A stretch of DNA of 64,000 nt, taken from NCBI GenBank assembly GCA_017508975.1, contig JAFWQU010000013.1, positions 42,562 through 106,561 on the forward strand, given 5' to 3'. The notes below the pieces were generated by a model, which saw nothing but the letters and a program-made list of their open reading frames with translations, ran no database searches and was not told the DNA's origin. This DNA is from Clostridia bacterium. Lineage in GTDB: Bacteria; Bacillota; Clostridia; Christensenellales; Aristaeellaceae. This document shows positions 25,322 to 33,717 of this stretch, in pieces (positions within the stretch are counted from its first letter, which is position 1; each line of letters starts with the position of its first letter). The position numbers and the translations under genes are program-made.

Positions 25322-25960
25322 ATGGAGCGCGCAGAACGGGCACGGAAGATCGTGGAGCGGCTGAAGGAGGCCTACCCCGCGACCCAGTGCACCCTGGACT
25401 ATGACGAGGCCTGGAAACTGCTGGTCTCGGTGCGGCTCGCGGCGCAGTGCACCGACGAGCGCGTCAACCAGGTCACCCCGGCGATCTTCGACCGCTACCC
25501 CAGCGCTGATGCGCTGGCGGAGGCAAGCGAGGCGGAGCTGGGCGAGCTGGTGCGCTCCTGCGGCTTCTGGCGCGCCAAGGCGCGGGACATCATCGCCTGC
25601 ATGCGCGCGCTGCGGGACCGCTTCGACGGCCATGTGCCGGCGGACATGGACGCGCTGCTGACGCTCCCGGGCGTCGGGCGCAAGTCCGCGAACCTGGTCC
25701 TGGGCGACATCTTCGGCCAGCCGGCGATCGTCGCGGACACGCACTGCATCCGGCTCTCCAACCGGATGGGTCTCGCGGACTCGACGGACCCGGCGAAGGT
25801 GGAGGCGCAGCTGCGGCCGCTGATCCCGTCGGAGGAGAGCAACGATTTCTGCCATCGCATGGTGGACCACGGACGGGCGGTGTGCAGCGCGCGCACAAAG
25901 CCGCGCTGCGGGGACTGCTGCCTGCGGGATCTCTGTCCCCGGATCGGCGTGGAGGGATAA
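25322..25960 (+). CDS. nth: Endonuclease III
   Basis: A 212-residue bifunctional DNA glycosylase/AP lyase for oxidised pyrimidines. The helix-hairpin-helix LPGVGRKSANLVL holds catalytic K121, and VADTHCIRLSNRMG holds D139. Four C-terminal cysteines (C188, C196, C199, C205) should bind a 4Fe-4S cluster; the first spacing is seven residues where the Escherichia coli enzyme has six. It is the first gene of a three-gene run, with one base between its stop and the next start. Confidence 0.95.
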   Translation: MERAERARKIVERLKEAYPATQCTLDYDEAWKLLVSVRLAAQCTDERVNQVTPAIFDRYPSADALAEASEAELGELVRSCGFWRAKARDIIACMRALRDRFDGHVPADMDALLTLPGVGRKSANLVLGDIFGQPAIVADTHCIRLSNRMGLADSTDPAKVEAQLRPLIPSEESNDFCHRMVDHGRAVCSARTKPRCGDCCLRDLCPRIGVEG

Positions 25961-25961
25961 C

Positions 25962-27026
25962 ATGTTTGGCACCTGTATCTATTTCGGACGCTTCTGCCCG
26001 CCCCACCGCGGGCATCTGTACCAGATCATCGACGCCTCGACGCGCTGCGAGAAGCTGATCGTGGTCATCTCCGACAGCCGGACGCAGACTGAGGCGATCT
26101 GCCGCGAGGCGGGGCTGCCCACCATCACCTACCAGCTGCGCAAGCAGTGGATCGCCCAGCAGGTGCAGGACATGCCGCACATCGAGGTCCGCGTGCTGGA
26201 CGAGACGGACCTGCCGCCCTATCCGGACGGCTGGCCGCAGTGGGCGGAGGCCATGCGCCGCGTGGTGCCGGAGCCGATCGATGCGTTCTTCGTGGGCGAC
26301 CGGGACTACGACGCGCCGCTGCGGGACTATTTCCCGGAGAGCCGCGTAGAGCTGTTCGACCCCACGCGCACCCGCTTCCCGATCTCCGCCACGGAGATCC
26401 GGCGGGACATCCTGGGCAACTGGCACTATATCCTGGGTCCGGCGCGTCCCTTCTTCGCCCGCAAGGTGCTCATCGCGGGCACCGAGTCCTGCGGCAAGAC
26501 CACGCTGACCAAGTGCCTGGCGAAGCTGTACAACACCTCCTGGTCGGAGGAGGTGGGCCGCTACTACGCCCGGGAGTACCTGGGCGGGGACGAGTCCATC
26601 TACACGGACGAGGATTTCGCCCGCATGGCCTACCTGCAGGCGGAGCAGGACTACCGCGCCCTGCGCACCGCCAACAAGGTCTGCTTTTTCGACACCGACG
26701 CGGTGGTGACGGACTACTACTCCGAGCTCTACATGGGCCACCGGAACAGCCGCGTGGAGAGCTTCATCAACCCGGAGAAGTACGACATTCTCCTGTACCT
26801 GGAGCCGGACGTCCGCTGGGTGCCGGACGGGCAGCGCCTCAACGGCGACCAGGCCCGGCGCGAATCGCTGGACCGGCGGCTGAAGGACATGTACCGGGAG
26901 TTCGGCTTCGGGGATCGGCTGGTGGAGATTCACGGCGACTATCACGAGCGCCTGCAGGAGGCCGTCCGGCGGGTGGACGCCCTGCTGCGCGCACGAGGGG
27001 GAAAGAACGATGGAACAGCGCTTTAA
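25962..27026 (+). CDS. nadR: NadR-like bifunctional adenylyltransferase/kinase
   Basis: A 354-residue protein. The N-terminal half (1-160) is a nicotinamide-nucleotide adenylyltransferase domain with GRFCPPHRGH (H15, H18) and the closing motif ISATEIR. The C-terminal half is a P-loop kinase-type domain with GTESCGKTT. In NadR these domains phosphorylate nicotinamide riboside and adenylate the product to NAD. The helix-turn-helix repressor domain of enterobacterial NadR is absent. GGAGGG lies in the end of nth; the last 17 bases overlap the Nudix gene. Confidence 0.88.
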   Translation: MFGTCIYFGRFCPPHRGHLYQIIDASTRCEKLIVVISDSRTQTEAICREAGLPTITYQLRKQWIAQQVQDMPHIEVRVLDETDLPPYPDGWPQWAEAMRRVVPEPIDAFFVGDRDYDAPLRDYFPESRVELFDPTRTRFPISATEIRRDILGNWHYILGPARPFFARKVLIAGTESCGKTTLTKCLAKLYNTSWSEEVGRYYAREYLGGDESIYTDEDFARMAYLQAEQDYRALRTANKVCFFDTDAVVTDYYSELYMGHRNSRVESFINPEKYDILLYLEPDVRWVPDGQRLNGDQARRESLDRRLKDMYREFGFGDRLVEIHGDYHERLQEAVRRVDALLRARGGKNDGTAL

Positions 27027-27462
27027 GCTTGAACAGTCCGCCGGAGCGGTGCTGGTCACCCGGCAGGACGGGCGGCGCTATTATGTGCTGGTCGAGGAGT
27101 GCGTCAACAGCGCGCTGGGGCTCCCCAAGGGCCATCAGGAGCCCGGCGAGACCCTGGCGGAGGCCGCGCTGCGGGAGATCTGGGAGGAGGCCGGCGTCCG
27201 CGCCCGCCTGGTGCCCGGCGCCCCCGTGCAGGAGACCGAGTACGATCTCTCCGGCGGCGTCCGCAAGCACGTCACCTACTTTGTGGCGGCCTTTGACCAC
27301 CAGGTTCCCCATCCCCACCCCGAGGACGCGGGCGGCGTGCGCATCCACACCCTGGAGCAGCTCAGCCGCGTCCGCCTCAACCACGTCACGACCCTGCACT
27401 TTATCCAGAACGCCGACGCCTACCTCGCAGAACACCCGGAGGTGTTCGATCAGGCGGAGTAA
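27010..27462 (+). CDS. Nudix hydrolase
   Basis: A 150-residue hydrolase of nucleoside-diphosphate-linked substrates. The complete Nudix box is present: GHQEPGE, seven residues, REIWEEAGV. LPKG just before it and the early SAGAVLV strand recall the diadenosine-polyphosphate/MutT group. Its neighbourhood (nadR, nth) suggests NAD-related or nucleotide house-cleaning, without fixing the substrate. The start lies within nadR, so translation is coupled. Confidence 0.9.
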   Translation: MEQRFKLEQSAGAVLVTRQDGRRYYVLVEECVNSALGLPKGHQEPGETLAEAALREIWEEAGVRARLVPGAPVQETEYDLSGGVRKHVTYFVAAFDHQVPHPHPEDAGGVRIHTLEQLSRVRLNHVTTLHFIQNADAYLAEHPEVFDQAE

Positions 27463-27473
27463 TTTTCCCGGCG

Positions 27474-27514
27474 AAAAAGCCTTCCCCGCGCACTGTGCAC
27501 GGGGAAGGCTTTTT
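27474..27514. terminator. Bidirectional terminator between convergent genes
   Basis: AAAAAGCCTTCCCCG and CGGGGAAGGCTTTTT form a 15-bp stem including the A/T tracts. Confidence 0.92.
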
Positions 27515-27525
27515 GCTGTTTGAAA

Positions 27526-29028
27526 TTACTCCACCGGAACGAAGGCAACCGTCATCACGCGGTAGAATTCGTTGGTCCAGACCAGGCTCAGGTTTTCCTC
27601 GCTGTCCGCCGCGAAATGGATCATGCCCGTCTCGTTGACGATCTCCGGATCGCCCAGCTCGTCGGTGTTCTCGATCGGCGCCGGATAGAAGGCGCCATTG
27701 TGGTACACAAGGGCCTCCATATAGCAGTCGTAGCCGACTGTCGCCGTGAAGACATAGGCCTCATGGGAGACCGGGGAGACGATCCTGACGTCGAAGCCGC
27801 TGTCCGGGTTCCGGGTGATCGTCATCCGGGTGAACTGAGTCTCGGCCTCGGTCCACTCGCCGCAGAGAACCTCCTCAAGCTCCTCGTCCTCGGGGGAGGA
27901 CACGCTGGAGCCGCCGACGCACTCCTCGATCGCGCCGTCGCGGACCACCAGGTCAAAGGTGCACACCTGATCCGTGATCATGTCGTCGTTGTCGTGCACC
28001 AGCGTGAGGGTGCCCGTGCCGTCCTTGCCCGCCTCGCAGCGGACATAGAAGCCGTCCTCGCGATAGACCGCCTCGGTGACCTTGATCACCGGGTCCTCCT
28101 CGTCGGGATCCAGCACGCTCCAGCCGGTGTCCTCGTCCTCCGTCTCCACCAGCAGGAGGTAGCAGCCGTCCTCGATGCCGCCGGTCATGCGCGTGCCGCC
28201 CTGGATCTCCGTCATCTCGAAGGTCTTGCCCTCCAGCTGCTCGTCGCCGGCGTTCCGCAGGACCAGACCACCCTCCTCGTTCAGCGCGAAGACGGCCTCG
28301 CTCTCCGCCTCATAGACGTTCGTCCGGGTCTCCTCGCCGTTCTTGTCGTAGGTCAGGTCGTCGCAGACGACATAGGCGGCGTTCAGGGTCTGCGTCTCCG
28401 CGTCGTATTCGCAGCCATAGACCCACTCTCTGGTCTCGAAGGCGCTGCTGCCCCAGAGGATCTGCACCTTGTAGTTCTCCGTGTCCTCCAGGAAAACCCG
28501 CAGGGAAGCCCGGTCACTCTGCCAGACGGCGCCGTTCACGCTGTCCAGCACCCAGCCCTCCTCGGGCATGACCGCCTCGACCGGCGGCACCAGGCCGTGC
28601 ATGTCCGCCAGCGCGTCCAGCTCGGCCTCCATGATCATCACCGCGGAAGACAGGTTCTCGGGCATCTGCACCCGGAAGTACTCCTCGCTCCCGTCGGGGT
28701 TCACCTGGCGGAGGCAGGTCTCGTCCCCGTAGAAGAAGTCAAAGCGGATGTTCTCCTCGGTGAAATTGAGCACCACGTACTCGCCCTCCGGGGCCTCGCT
28801 CGCGTCGGCGGGCGTCAGCTCCGCCCGGGCCAGCAGCTCCGGGAAGATTGCCATATAGCCCTCCATGGGCTCCAGGACCCCGTACTCCGTGTTGGCGAGG
28901 GTGAAGGCCACCGGGTTCTCCTCGTTTCCGATCCGCGCCAGCAGTTCGTTCAGCTTGCTCTCACCCAGGGACAGAGACGCAGTGCAGACCAGCATCAGCG
29001 CGATCAGAATCATGCAAATTCTTTTCAT
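27526..29028 (-). CDS. Secreted acidic protein of unknown function
   Basis: A 500-residue protein with a signal peptide (MKRICMILIALMLVCTASLSLG) and a strongly acidic, beta-rich body. No domain is recognised. A repeated theme of about 100 residues (a strand pair with W or Y, then an E/D-rich turn) suggests several similar small domains. AGGAGG lies ten bases ahead of the ATG and a TATAAT is visible about 50 bases upstream. It is monocistronic, ends at the shared terminator and has a 139-bp repeat element upstream. Confidence 0.65.
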   Translation of the reverse strand: MKRICMILIALMLVCTASLSLGESKLNELLARIGNEENPVAFTLANTEYGVLEPMEGYMAIFPELLARAELTPADASEAPEGEYVVLNFTEENIRFDFFYGDETCLRQVNPDGSEEYFRVQMPENLSSAVMIMEAELDALADMHGLVPPVEAVMPEEGWVLDSVNGAVWQSDRASLRVFLEDTENYKVQILWGSSAFETREWVYGCEYDAETQTLNAAYVVCDDLTYDKNGEETRTNVYEAESEAVFALNEEGGLVLRNAGDEQLEGKTFEMTEIQGGTRMTGGIEDGCYLLLVETEDEDTGWSVLDPDEEDPVIKVTEAVYREDGFYVRCEAGKDGTGTLTLVHDNDDMITDQVCTFDLVVRDGAIEECVGGSSVSSPEDEELEEVLCGEWTEAETQFTRMTITRNPDSGFDVRIVSPVSHEAYVFTATVGYDCYMEALVYHNGAFYPAPIENTDELGDPEIVNETGMIHFAADSEENLSLVWTNEFYRVMTVAFVPVE

Positions 29029-29120
29029 ATCGTGTTTTCCTCCTGTTTGATTCCTGCCGGATCGCTCCGGCCCGGTTATTATACCACAAAAAGTCCAACA
29101 AATGTCCAGTATGTAAAGTG

Positions 29121-29259
29121 ATACTGATCTCAGTTTCGTATGCTGATTGTCAACAGCGGGATTTCGCGGCCTGCGGGCCGCGACCAGGGCTTTCCGATCG
29201 CCCTGGACCTTCGGCCACATGCTGTTGTTGGATTTGCAATTCTTACTTGAGATTGGTAT
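29121..29259 (+). repeat. 139-bp terminal-inverted-repeat element (forward)
   Basis: The ends are ATACTGATCTCA (29121-29132) and TGAGATTGGTAT (29248-29259), with both hairpins of the core between. Its right end is three bases from the stop codon of the next minus-strand gene. Confidence 0.88.
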
Positions 29260-29262
29260 GAA

Positions 29263-30306
29263 TCATGTCCCGGGACGGAGCGCCGGATCCGGCGTGCCCA
29301 GCTCCCCGCGGAGGATTGCGTCGATCACCGCGCTGCCGACCGCGAAATTGTTCTTCCTCGCGGTCTCGAAGATGTCCGCGGACTCAACGCTCTCCTCCGA
29401 GGACAGCTGGTCCCCGCTGTCCGGCCCCCAGAGGTGCTCCGGGGTCTCCCCGGCCATGAACACGTCGATATTCACACTGTCCCGGATGATGATATAGCGG
29501 TCCGCCATGCCCAGGCGCTGCAGCGTGCGTCCGACGGCCACGTCCTCCATCTCCGTGAGGGCGTAGGGGTCCGCACAGCCGTAGCTCTCCACGATCTGCG
29601 CCGCACTGTTGTGGCCATGGATACCCTTCCAGTAGTTGTCGCCGGTGACCGTCGTGCCGCGCAGCACCCGGGGGTCCCGCACAGCCCACGCCGCCCCGTC
29701 AAAGGCCGCGGCCATGAAGGCGCGGGTCCGCTCGGTCGTCTCCAGCGGCACATCCCGGACCAGCGCGTAGACCGCCTCCGTCAGGGCCGGGTCCAGCCGC
29801 ACCACCGCCGCGTCGTCGAAGCTCGGATCCCGGAACCAGGTCGTCCCCTCCGGGTCCTTCAGCTCCCGGCTGTCCACCCGGTGCCCCAGGTCATAGTCCA
29901 CCGCCTCGCTGATGACAAACACGTCGCCCATAACGGTGGTCCCCATCGCGGAGCCCGCGCAGCCCGTGGAGATCACATAGGCGGCCGAGAAGTCGAAGCG
30001 CCTGTCCGTGAGCACCGCCGCGGTGGTGATCGCCGCGTTCACCTTGCCCATGCCCGTCAGGCACAGCGCCACGCCGTCCTTCACGTACAGCGTTCCCGCA
30101 CCCGGAACCTCGTAAGCCTCGCCGCCCGCGAGGTACGCCTCGTAGTAGTACTGCGCCTCGCCCGGGAAGTCCCCGGACAGCTCGCCCACCTCAAACTTCG
30201 GCAGCAGCAGCACCCGGATGGGGATCGGGGTCTCCTCCGCCTCCCCCAGCGCCGCCGCTCCGCCCAGCAGCAGGAATGCCAGCAGCCATGCCAGAACTTT
30301 TTTCAT
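29263..30306 (-). CDS. Purine nucleoside permease (NUP) family exported protein
   Basis: A 347-residue protein with a signal peptide (about 1-22) and the NUP family pattern: IRVLLLPKFEVGELSGDFPGE near the start, CLTGMGKVNAA, STGCAGSAMG and GVEDV-like TEMEDVAVGR. Despite the family name, the fold resembles nucleoside phosphorylases and no multispan membrane region is seen, so a secreted nucleoside-binding or cleaving enzyme is more likely than a transporter. AAAGGCGG precedes the ATG. A purine-type importer lies at 55-60 kb. Confidence 0.8.
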   Translation of the reverse strand: MKKVLAWLLAFLLLGGAAALGEAEETPIPIRVLLLPKFEVGELSGDFPGEAQYYYEAYLAGGEAYEVPGAGTLYVKDGVALCLTGMGKVNAAITTAAVLTDRRFDFSAAYVISTGCAGSAMGTTVMGDVFVISEAVDYDLGHRVDSRELKDPEGTTWFRDPSFDDAAVVRLDPALTEAVYALVRDVPLETTERTRAFMAAAFDGAAWAVRDPRVLRGTTVTGDNYWKGIHGHNSAAQIVESYGCADPYALTEMEDVAVGRTLQRLGMADRYIIIRDSVNIDVFMAGETPEHLWGPDSGDQLSSEESVESADIFETARKNNFAVGSAVIDAILRGELGTPDPALRPGT

Positions 30307-30386
30307 ATCAGATACCGCCTTTCTGTCCCGGCGATCCGGCCTAACGCGAAATCCTCCGGTAAATGCTTCCCGGAATGCTCCCCCGT

Positions 30387-31163
30387 CTATCCGCATATGA
30401 ACATCCCGTACTCTTTCGGAACATGCAGAACGCCGTCTCTCGCGTTCTCTCTCAGCACGGCGATCAGCGTCTCCCGCGGGAGCTTCCGCAGTTCCGACAT
30501 TCCCGCCAGGGAGAGCATATAGTCCGCCAGATCCTCCGGGTTCGTCACCGCCAGCGCGTCCTCGTAGTCGAGGCGCCGCACATTCGCGAAGAACCGGGAA
30601 AGCTGCTTCTCTCCGTTTTGCAGCGTGAATGAACGGCTGGTCGGATCCGTGACGCCGTATGGACCGAAGAGGCCGCAAAGATACGCCATGATGCCGTGCT
30701 CACCGTAGGTGGCGCAATAGAACGCGCCGTCTTTTTTCAGCACTCTTCTGACCTCCGAGAGACCTCTCTCCAGATCCGGCACATGGTAGAGCATCATGTT
30801 GGCGATCACAGCGTCAAACGACTGATCTTCACAGGGAATGCTCTGAATATCGATGATTCTGTACTCGATGTTCCCGATGCCGGCCAGTCTGCTCTCCGCC
30901 TCCCGGAGCATCCCCTCCGAGAGATCGGACAGGATCAGCTTCGAGCATTTTGCGATCAGCTCCTCTTTTCCCTGCCACATGGCCCCGGTCCCGCAGCCGA
31001 GTTCCAGCACGCGCATGCCGCTCCGGATCTGATAGTGGGAAACAATCCAATTACCAAACCCCTGACGGTTTGTGGAATACTTTTCATGGATCGAGATCCG
31101 GGTCTTCAGCTTTTCCGCGGAGCGATACTGCTCCTCGACCGCCTTCTGATCATTGAGCGCCAT
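30387..31163 (-). CDS. Class I SAM-dependent methyltransferase
   Basis: A 258-residue enzyme with motif I VLELGCGTGAMW, motif II ILSDLSEGML and motif IV FDAVIANMMLYHVPD. The substrate cannot be told. The chosen ATG has GGAGG eight bases ahead; an in-frame GTG five codons earlier overlaps that site. It stands alone between the NUP gene and a repeat-filled divergent gap. Confidence 0.85.
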   Translation of the reverse strand: MALNDQKAVEEQYRSAEKLKTRISIHEKYSTNRQGFGNWIVSHYQIRSGMRVLELGCGTGAMWQGKEELIAKCSKLILSDLSEGMLREAESRLAGIGNIEYRIIDIQSIPCEDQSFDAVIANMMLYHVPDLERGLSEVRRVLKKDGAFYCATYGEHGIMAYLCGLFGPYGVTDPTSRSFTLQNGEKQLSRFFANVRRLDYEDALAVTNPEDLADYMLSLAGMSELRKLPRETLIAVLRENARDGVLHVPKEYGMFICG

Positions 31164-31264
31164 CCGATCCGCCTCCACCGATGTTCCTGTTTGCGCACGG
31201 CAAGTATACCATATAACCGGCTGTGCCGCAATCGACGGAGGCGTGAGTATGAAGCTGACCTCAA

Positions 31265-31790
31265 ATTAGAAGACTTATCTGTCAGCAAGGGGATTTCGCG
31301 CCTGCGGGCGCGACCAGGGCTTTCCGATCGCCCTGGACCTTCGGGAGTGCACCTTTTTGGAGGATTTGGCCTTTGACGTGAGAACCCTCCCCCAGCCCCT
31401 CCCTACCGAGGGAGGGGTGTGCCGCAAGCCCTGCTGTCCGGGTTTACAGACAGCATCAGGATTTCATCAAGAGAAAAAATCGCGATCAGGTCTTCAACCG
31501 TAAGGACTTCAATTCCAGCTGGAATCACTTCAAGCTGCCCGTGCGCCTTCTCCCCTCCCTCGGTAGGGAGGGGCGGGGGAGGGTTCTCATACCGATAATG
31601 CCCAAACTCCACCAAAAGAGTGCACCCGAAGAGTCCAGAGGCGACCGGAAAGCTGCCAGTCCGGCTGCGGACCTCTGGTCGCACCTGCGGGCGCGAAACT
31701 CACTGAAATCAAAAGAACCGGAATTCTTTGATCGTCTGTCTCCCTGACAATTCCGAATTCCGCATTCCGAATTCCGAATTTCTCTTAACC
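31265..31790. repeat. Type A composite palindromic repeat
   Basis: The 716-base divergent gap contains this element, then a promoter. The forward core (31314-31336) and inverted core (31635-31678, with the extra hairpin) enclose opposed CCCTACCGAGGGAGGGG and CCCTCCCTCGGTAGGGAGGG motifs (about 31402-31418 and 31554-31573) and a spacer nearly identical to that of 3171-3765. GGAATTCGG-type units, read as CCGAATTCCG, end it (31750-31780). Confidence 0.85.
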
Positions 31791-31826
31791 CCTCCCCCAT
31801 TTTAATATATTTCTCATTTAAGTACC

Positions 31827-31855
31827 TTGACACATGATGTATGTTGTGCTATGAT
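31827..31855 (+). promoter_or_regulatory. Promoter and possible PadR operator
   Basis: TTGACA (31827-31832), 17 bases, TATGAT (31850-31855). The spacer begins with ACATGATGT, a small palindrome overlapping the -35 box, and contains ATGTATGT, in keeping with PadR-type operators. Confidence 0.7.
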
Positions 31856-31879
31856 ATGCCTCGAAAGGAGATGACTGGT

Positions 31880-32011
31880 ATGCGCAGTTACATCACGAAA
31901 CCCCGGATCTGGCGGGAGCGCCGGCAGCCGGAGACGTTCCGGCGGTCAGAGATTCTGATACTGGAGGCCAACGGCTGGCTGCGGCAGCAGAACGGGAGGG
32001 AGCAGCTATGA
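31880..32011 (+). CDS. 43-residue micro-protein ahead of padR
   Basis: The reading frame starts with ATG behind AAAGGAG and ends in TGA that overlaps the padR start (ATGA). The peptide is basic and arginine-rich (YITKPRIWRERRQPETFRRS). No family is recognised. Good ribosome binding site, promoter and coupled stop-start argue for translation; it may be a leader peptide that couples padR translation or a small partner of PadR. Confidence 0.5.
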   Translation: MRSYITKPRIWRERRQPETFRRSEILILEANGWLRQQNGREQL

Positions 32012-32364
32012 TCTCAGCGGACATTCTCCGCGGTTACACGGATACCATCCTGCTGCGGCGCCTGGCGGACGGGCCGAGCTACGGATACCGGATCAGCCAG
32101 GAGGTCCGGGAGCTCTCGGGCGGCGCGCTGGAACTGAAGGAGGCCACGCTCTACACGGCCTTCCGGAGGCTGGAGGGCTCCGGCGCGATCCGCTCCTGGT
32201 GGGGCGACGAGGAGCGCGGCGCGCGCCGACGGTACTATGAGCTGACCGACCAGGGCCGCGCGCGGCTCCGCGCCGAGTGCGAGACCTGGACGGATACCCG
32301 GCGGATACTGGATACCCTGCTGCAGGAGGCGGCAGCGCAGAGACAGGAGGAGGAAGAGGCATGA
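32008..32364 (+). CDS. PadR-family transcriptional regulator
   Basis: A 118-residue winged-helix regulator with the typical opening LRRLADGPSYGYRISQEV and the wing LYTAFRRLEGSGAIRSWW. The C-terminal helix mediates dimer formation. It overlaps both neighbours by four bases (ATGA), a fully coupled operon. PadR proteins next to DUF1700/DUF4097 proteins usually repress their own operon and respond to envelope-active compounds; the ligand here is unknown. Confidence 0.92.
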   Translation: MISADILRGYTDTILLRRLADGPSYGYRISQEVRELSGGALELKEATLYTAFRRLEGSGAIRSWWGDEERGARRRYYELTDQGRARLRAECETWTDTRRILDTLLQEAAAQRQEEEEA

Positions 32365-33434
32365 ACGCGACCATCGCGCGGATTGTGGAGCTGGCCTTTG
32401 CCAGCGCGGCGCCCACCCAGGAGATGGAGGAACTGAAAGAGGAAGTGCTGGCCAACTGCCAGGCGCACTATGAGGATCTGATCGCCCAGGGCAAGACCCC
32501 GGACGAGGCCACCGAGGCGGTGGTGCAGAGCCTGAAGGGGATCGAGGAGCTGGTCCGCTCCGGACAGCCGGCACAGCCGGATTTCGGGAGCGAGGCCTTC
32601 GAGAAATCGCCGTTCTCCGGCGCGATGCCCTTCTCCTTCGACCCCGCGCAGATCCGCCAGATCCGCATGGAGCTGACGAGCGCCGACGTGGACGTGCTCC
32701 GGGGCAGCCGCTTTGACATGAATCTCAAAAACGGCGACCGCAGCCGCATCGAATGCGCCATGGAGGGCACGACCCTGGTCCTGCGGCAGGTGAAGCAGCA
32801 GGCGTCGCAGCCCGCCCGGCAGGGGCTGCTGCAGTGGCTGCAGTTCAGCTTCCTCCCGGACGACGAGTGCCATGTGGAGCTTGTCCTGCCGGAAGATCTC
32901 TCCCCGGACGCCGTGGTCACGACGCGCAGCGGAGACATCCACTGGGAGACCGCCGCGGGGAACCTCGAGCTGCACACCACCTCCGGAGACATCGAGCTTG
33001 AGCTGCCGAAGACCGCGTGCCCCGGCCGCGTGCTCCTCGCGACGACCAACGGCGATCTGGACGCGAACGGCAGCGCCTCCGTCTGGCAGCTGCAGACGGT
33101 CAACGGCGACGTGGACGCGAACATCCACGGCGAGCGCCTGACCTGCAGCGCGACCAACGGCGACCTGACCGTCACCGGCGCGCTCCGGCAGGCCAGCTTG
33201 TCCACCGTCAGCGGCGACCAGGAGCTCACCCTGGAGGACCCGGCCTGCACGCAGGTCCGGATGAAGGCTGTCTCCGGCGATCTGGAGCTGACGCTGCCCG
33301 AGGGGCTCCGGACCATCGCCCTGCACGCCCACACGGTCTCCGGCGACGTCTCGCTGAACGGCGTCACCAACGACCCGGCCGCCCCCTGCAGTGTCCAGAT
33401 GGACTCCGTCAGCGGCGATCTCTCGGTGGAGTAA
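32361..33434 (+). CDS. DUF4097-type protein with DUF1700-like N-terminus
   Basis: A 357-residue protein. The N-terminal 70 residues (EELKEEVLANCQAHYEDLIAQG, DEATEAVVQSLKGIEEL) match the permease-prefix/DUF1700 helical region. The rest is the DUF4097 beta-repeat with SGD or NGD steps about every 18-22 residues (TRSGDIHW, TTSGDIEL, TTNGDLDA, TVNGDVDA, TVSGDQEL, AVSGDLEL, TVSGDVSL, SVSGDLSV). No signal peptide or membrane segment is visible, unlike the lipoprotein at 9.2 kb. It is the last gene of the PadR operon and has a terminator. Confidence 0.85.
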   Translation: MNATIARIVELAFASAAPTQEMEELKEEVLANCQAHYEDLIAQGKTPDEATEAVVQSLKGIEELVRSGQPAQPDFGSEAFEKSPFSGAMPFSFDPAQIRQIRMELTSADVDVLRGSRFDMNLKNGDRSRIECAMEGTTLVLRQVKQQASQPARQGLLQWLQFSFLPDDECHVELVLPEDLSPDAVVTTRSGDIHWETAAGNLELHTTSGDIELELPKTACPGRVLLATTNGDLDANGSASVWQLQTVNGDVDANIHGERLTCSATNGDLTVTGALRQASLSTVSGDQELTLEDPACTQVRMKAVSGDLELTLPEGLRTIALHAHTVSGDVSLNGVTNDPAAPCSVQMDSVSGDLSVE

Positions 33435-33449
33435 CCCCCGGCAATCACG

Positions 33450-33498
33450 GCAAGGACGCGGCTTTCCCGGACCGGCGGGCACTGCGTCCTTGTTTTTT
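33450..33498 (+). terminator. Terminator of the PadR operon
   Basis: CAAGGACGC and GCGTCCTTG pair around a 24-base GC-rich loop, followed by TTTTTT. Confidence 0.8.
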
Positions 33499-33561
33499 CA
33501 CGCCTTTTTGCTATACTATCCTTTGCTTGGATCCGATGCAAGGACGAACCGCTCCCGTTTT

Positions 33562-33698
33562 ATACCAATCTCAGTATCGTGTGCTAAATGTCAACAGGGA
33601 TATTTCGCGCCTGCGGGCGCGACCAGGGCTTTCCGATCGCCCTGGACCTTCGGATACATGCTGTTGCTTAATTTGTAGTTTTTACTTGAGATTCGTAT
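33562..33698 (+). repeat. 137-bp terminal-inverted-repeat element (forward)
   Basis: The ends are ATACCAATCTCA (33562-33573) and TGAGATTCGTAT (33687-33698). The core uses the GCGCCTGCGGGCGC form of hairpin 1. Its right end is only about four bases from the ribosome binding site of the following gene. Confidence 0.88.
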
Positions 33699-33717
33699 TA
33701 CAAGGAGGCTGACACAG

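Noticed and set aside
29147-29259. Short peptides translated from the repeat core (FRGLRAATRAFRSPWTFG and its reverse)
   Set aside because: The peptide is conserved only because the DNA is repeated; frames end at random, occur in both orientations, and lack ribosome binding sites.
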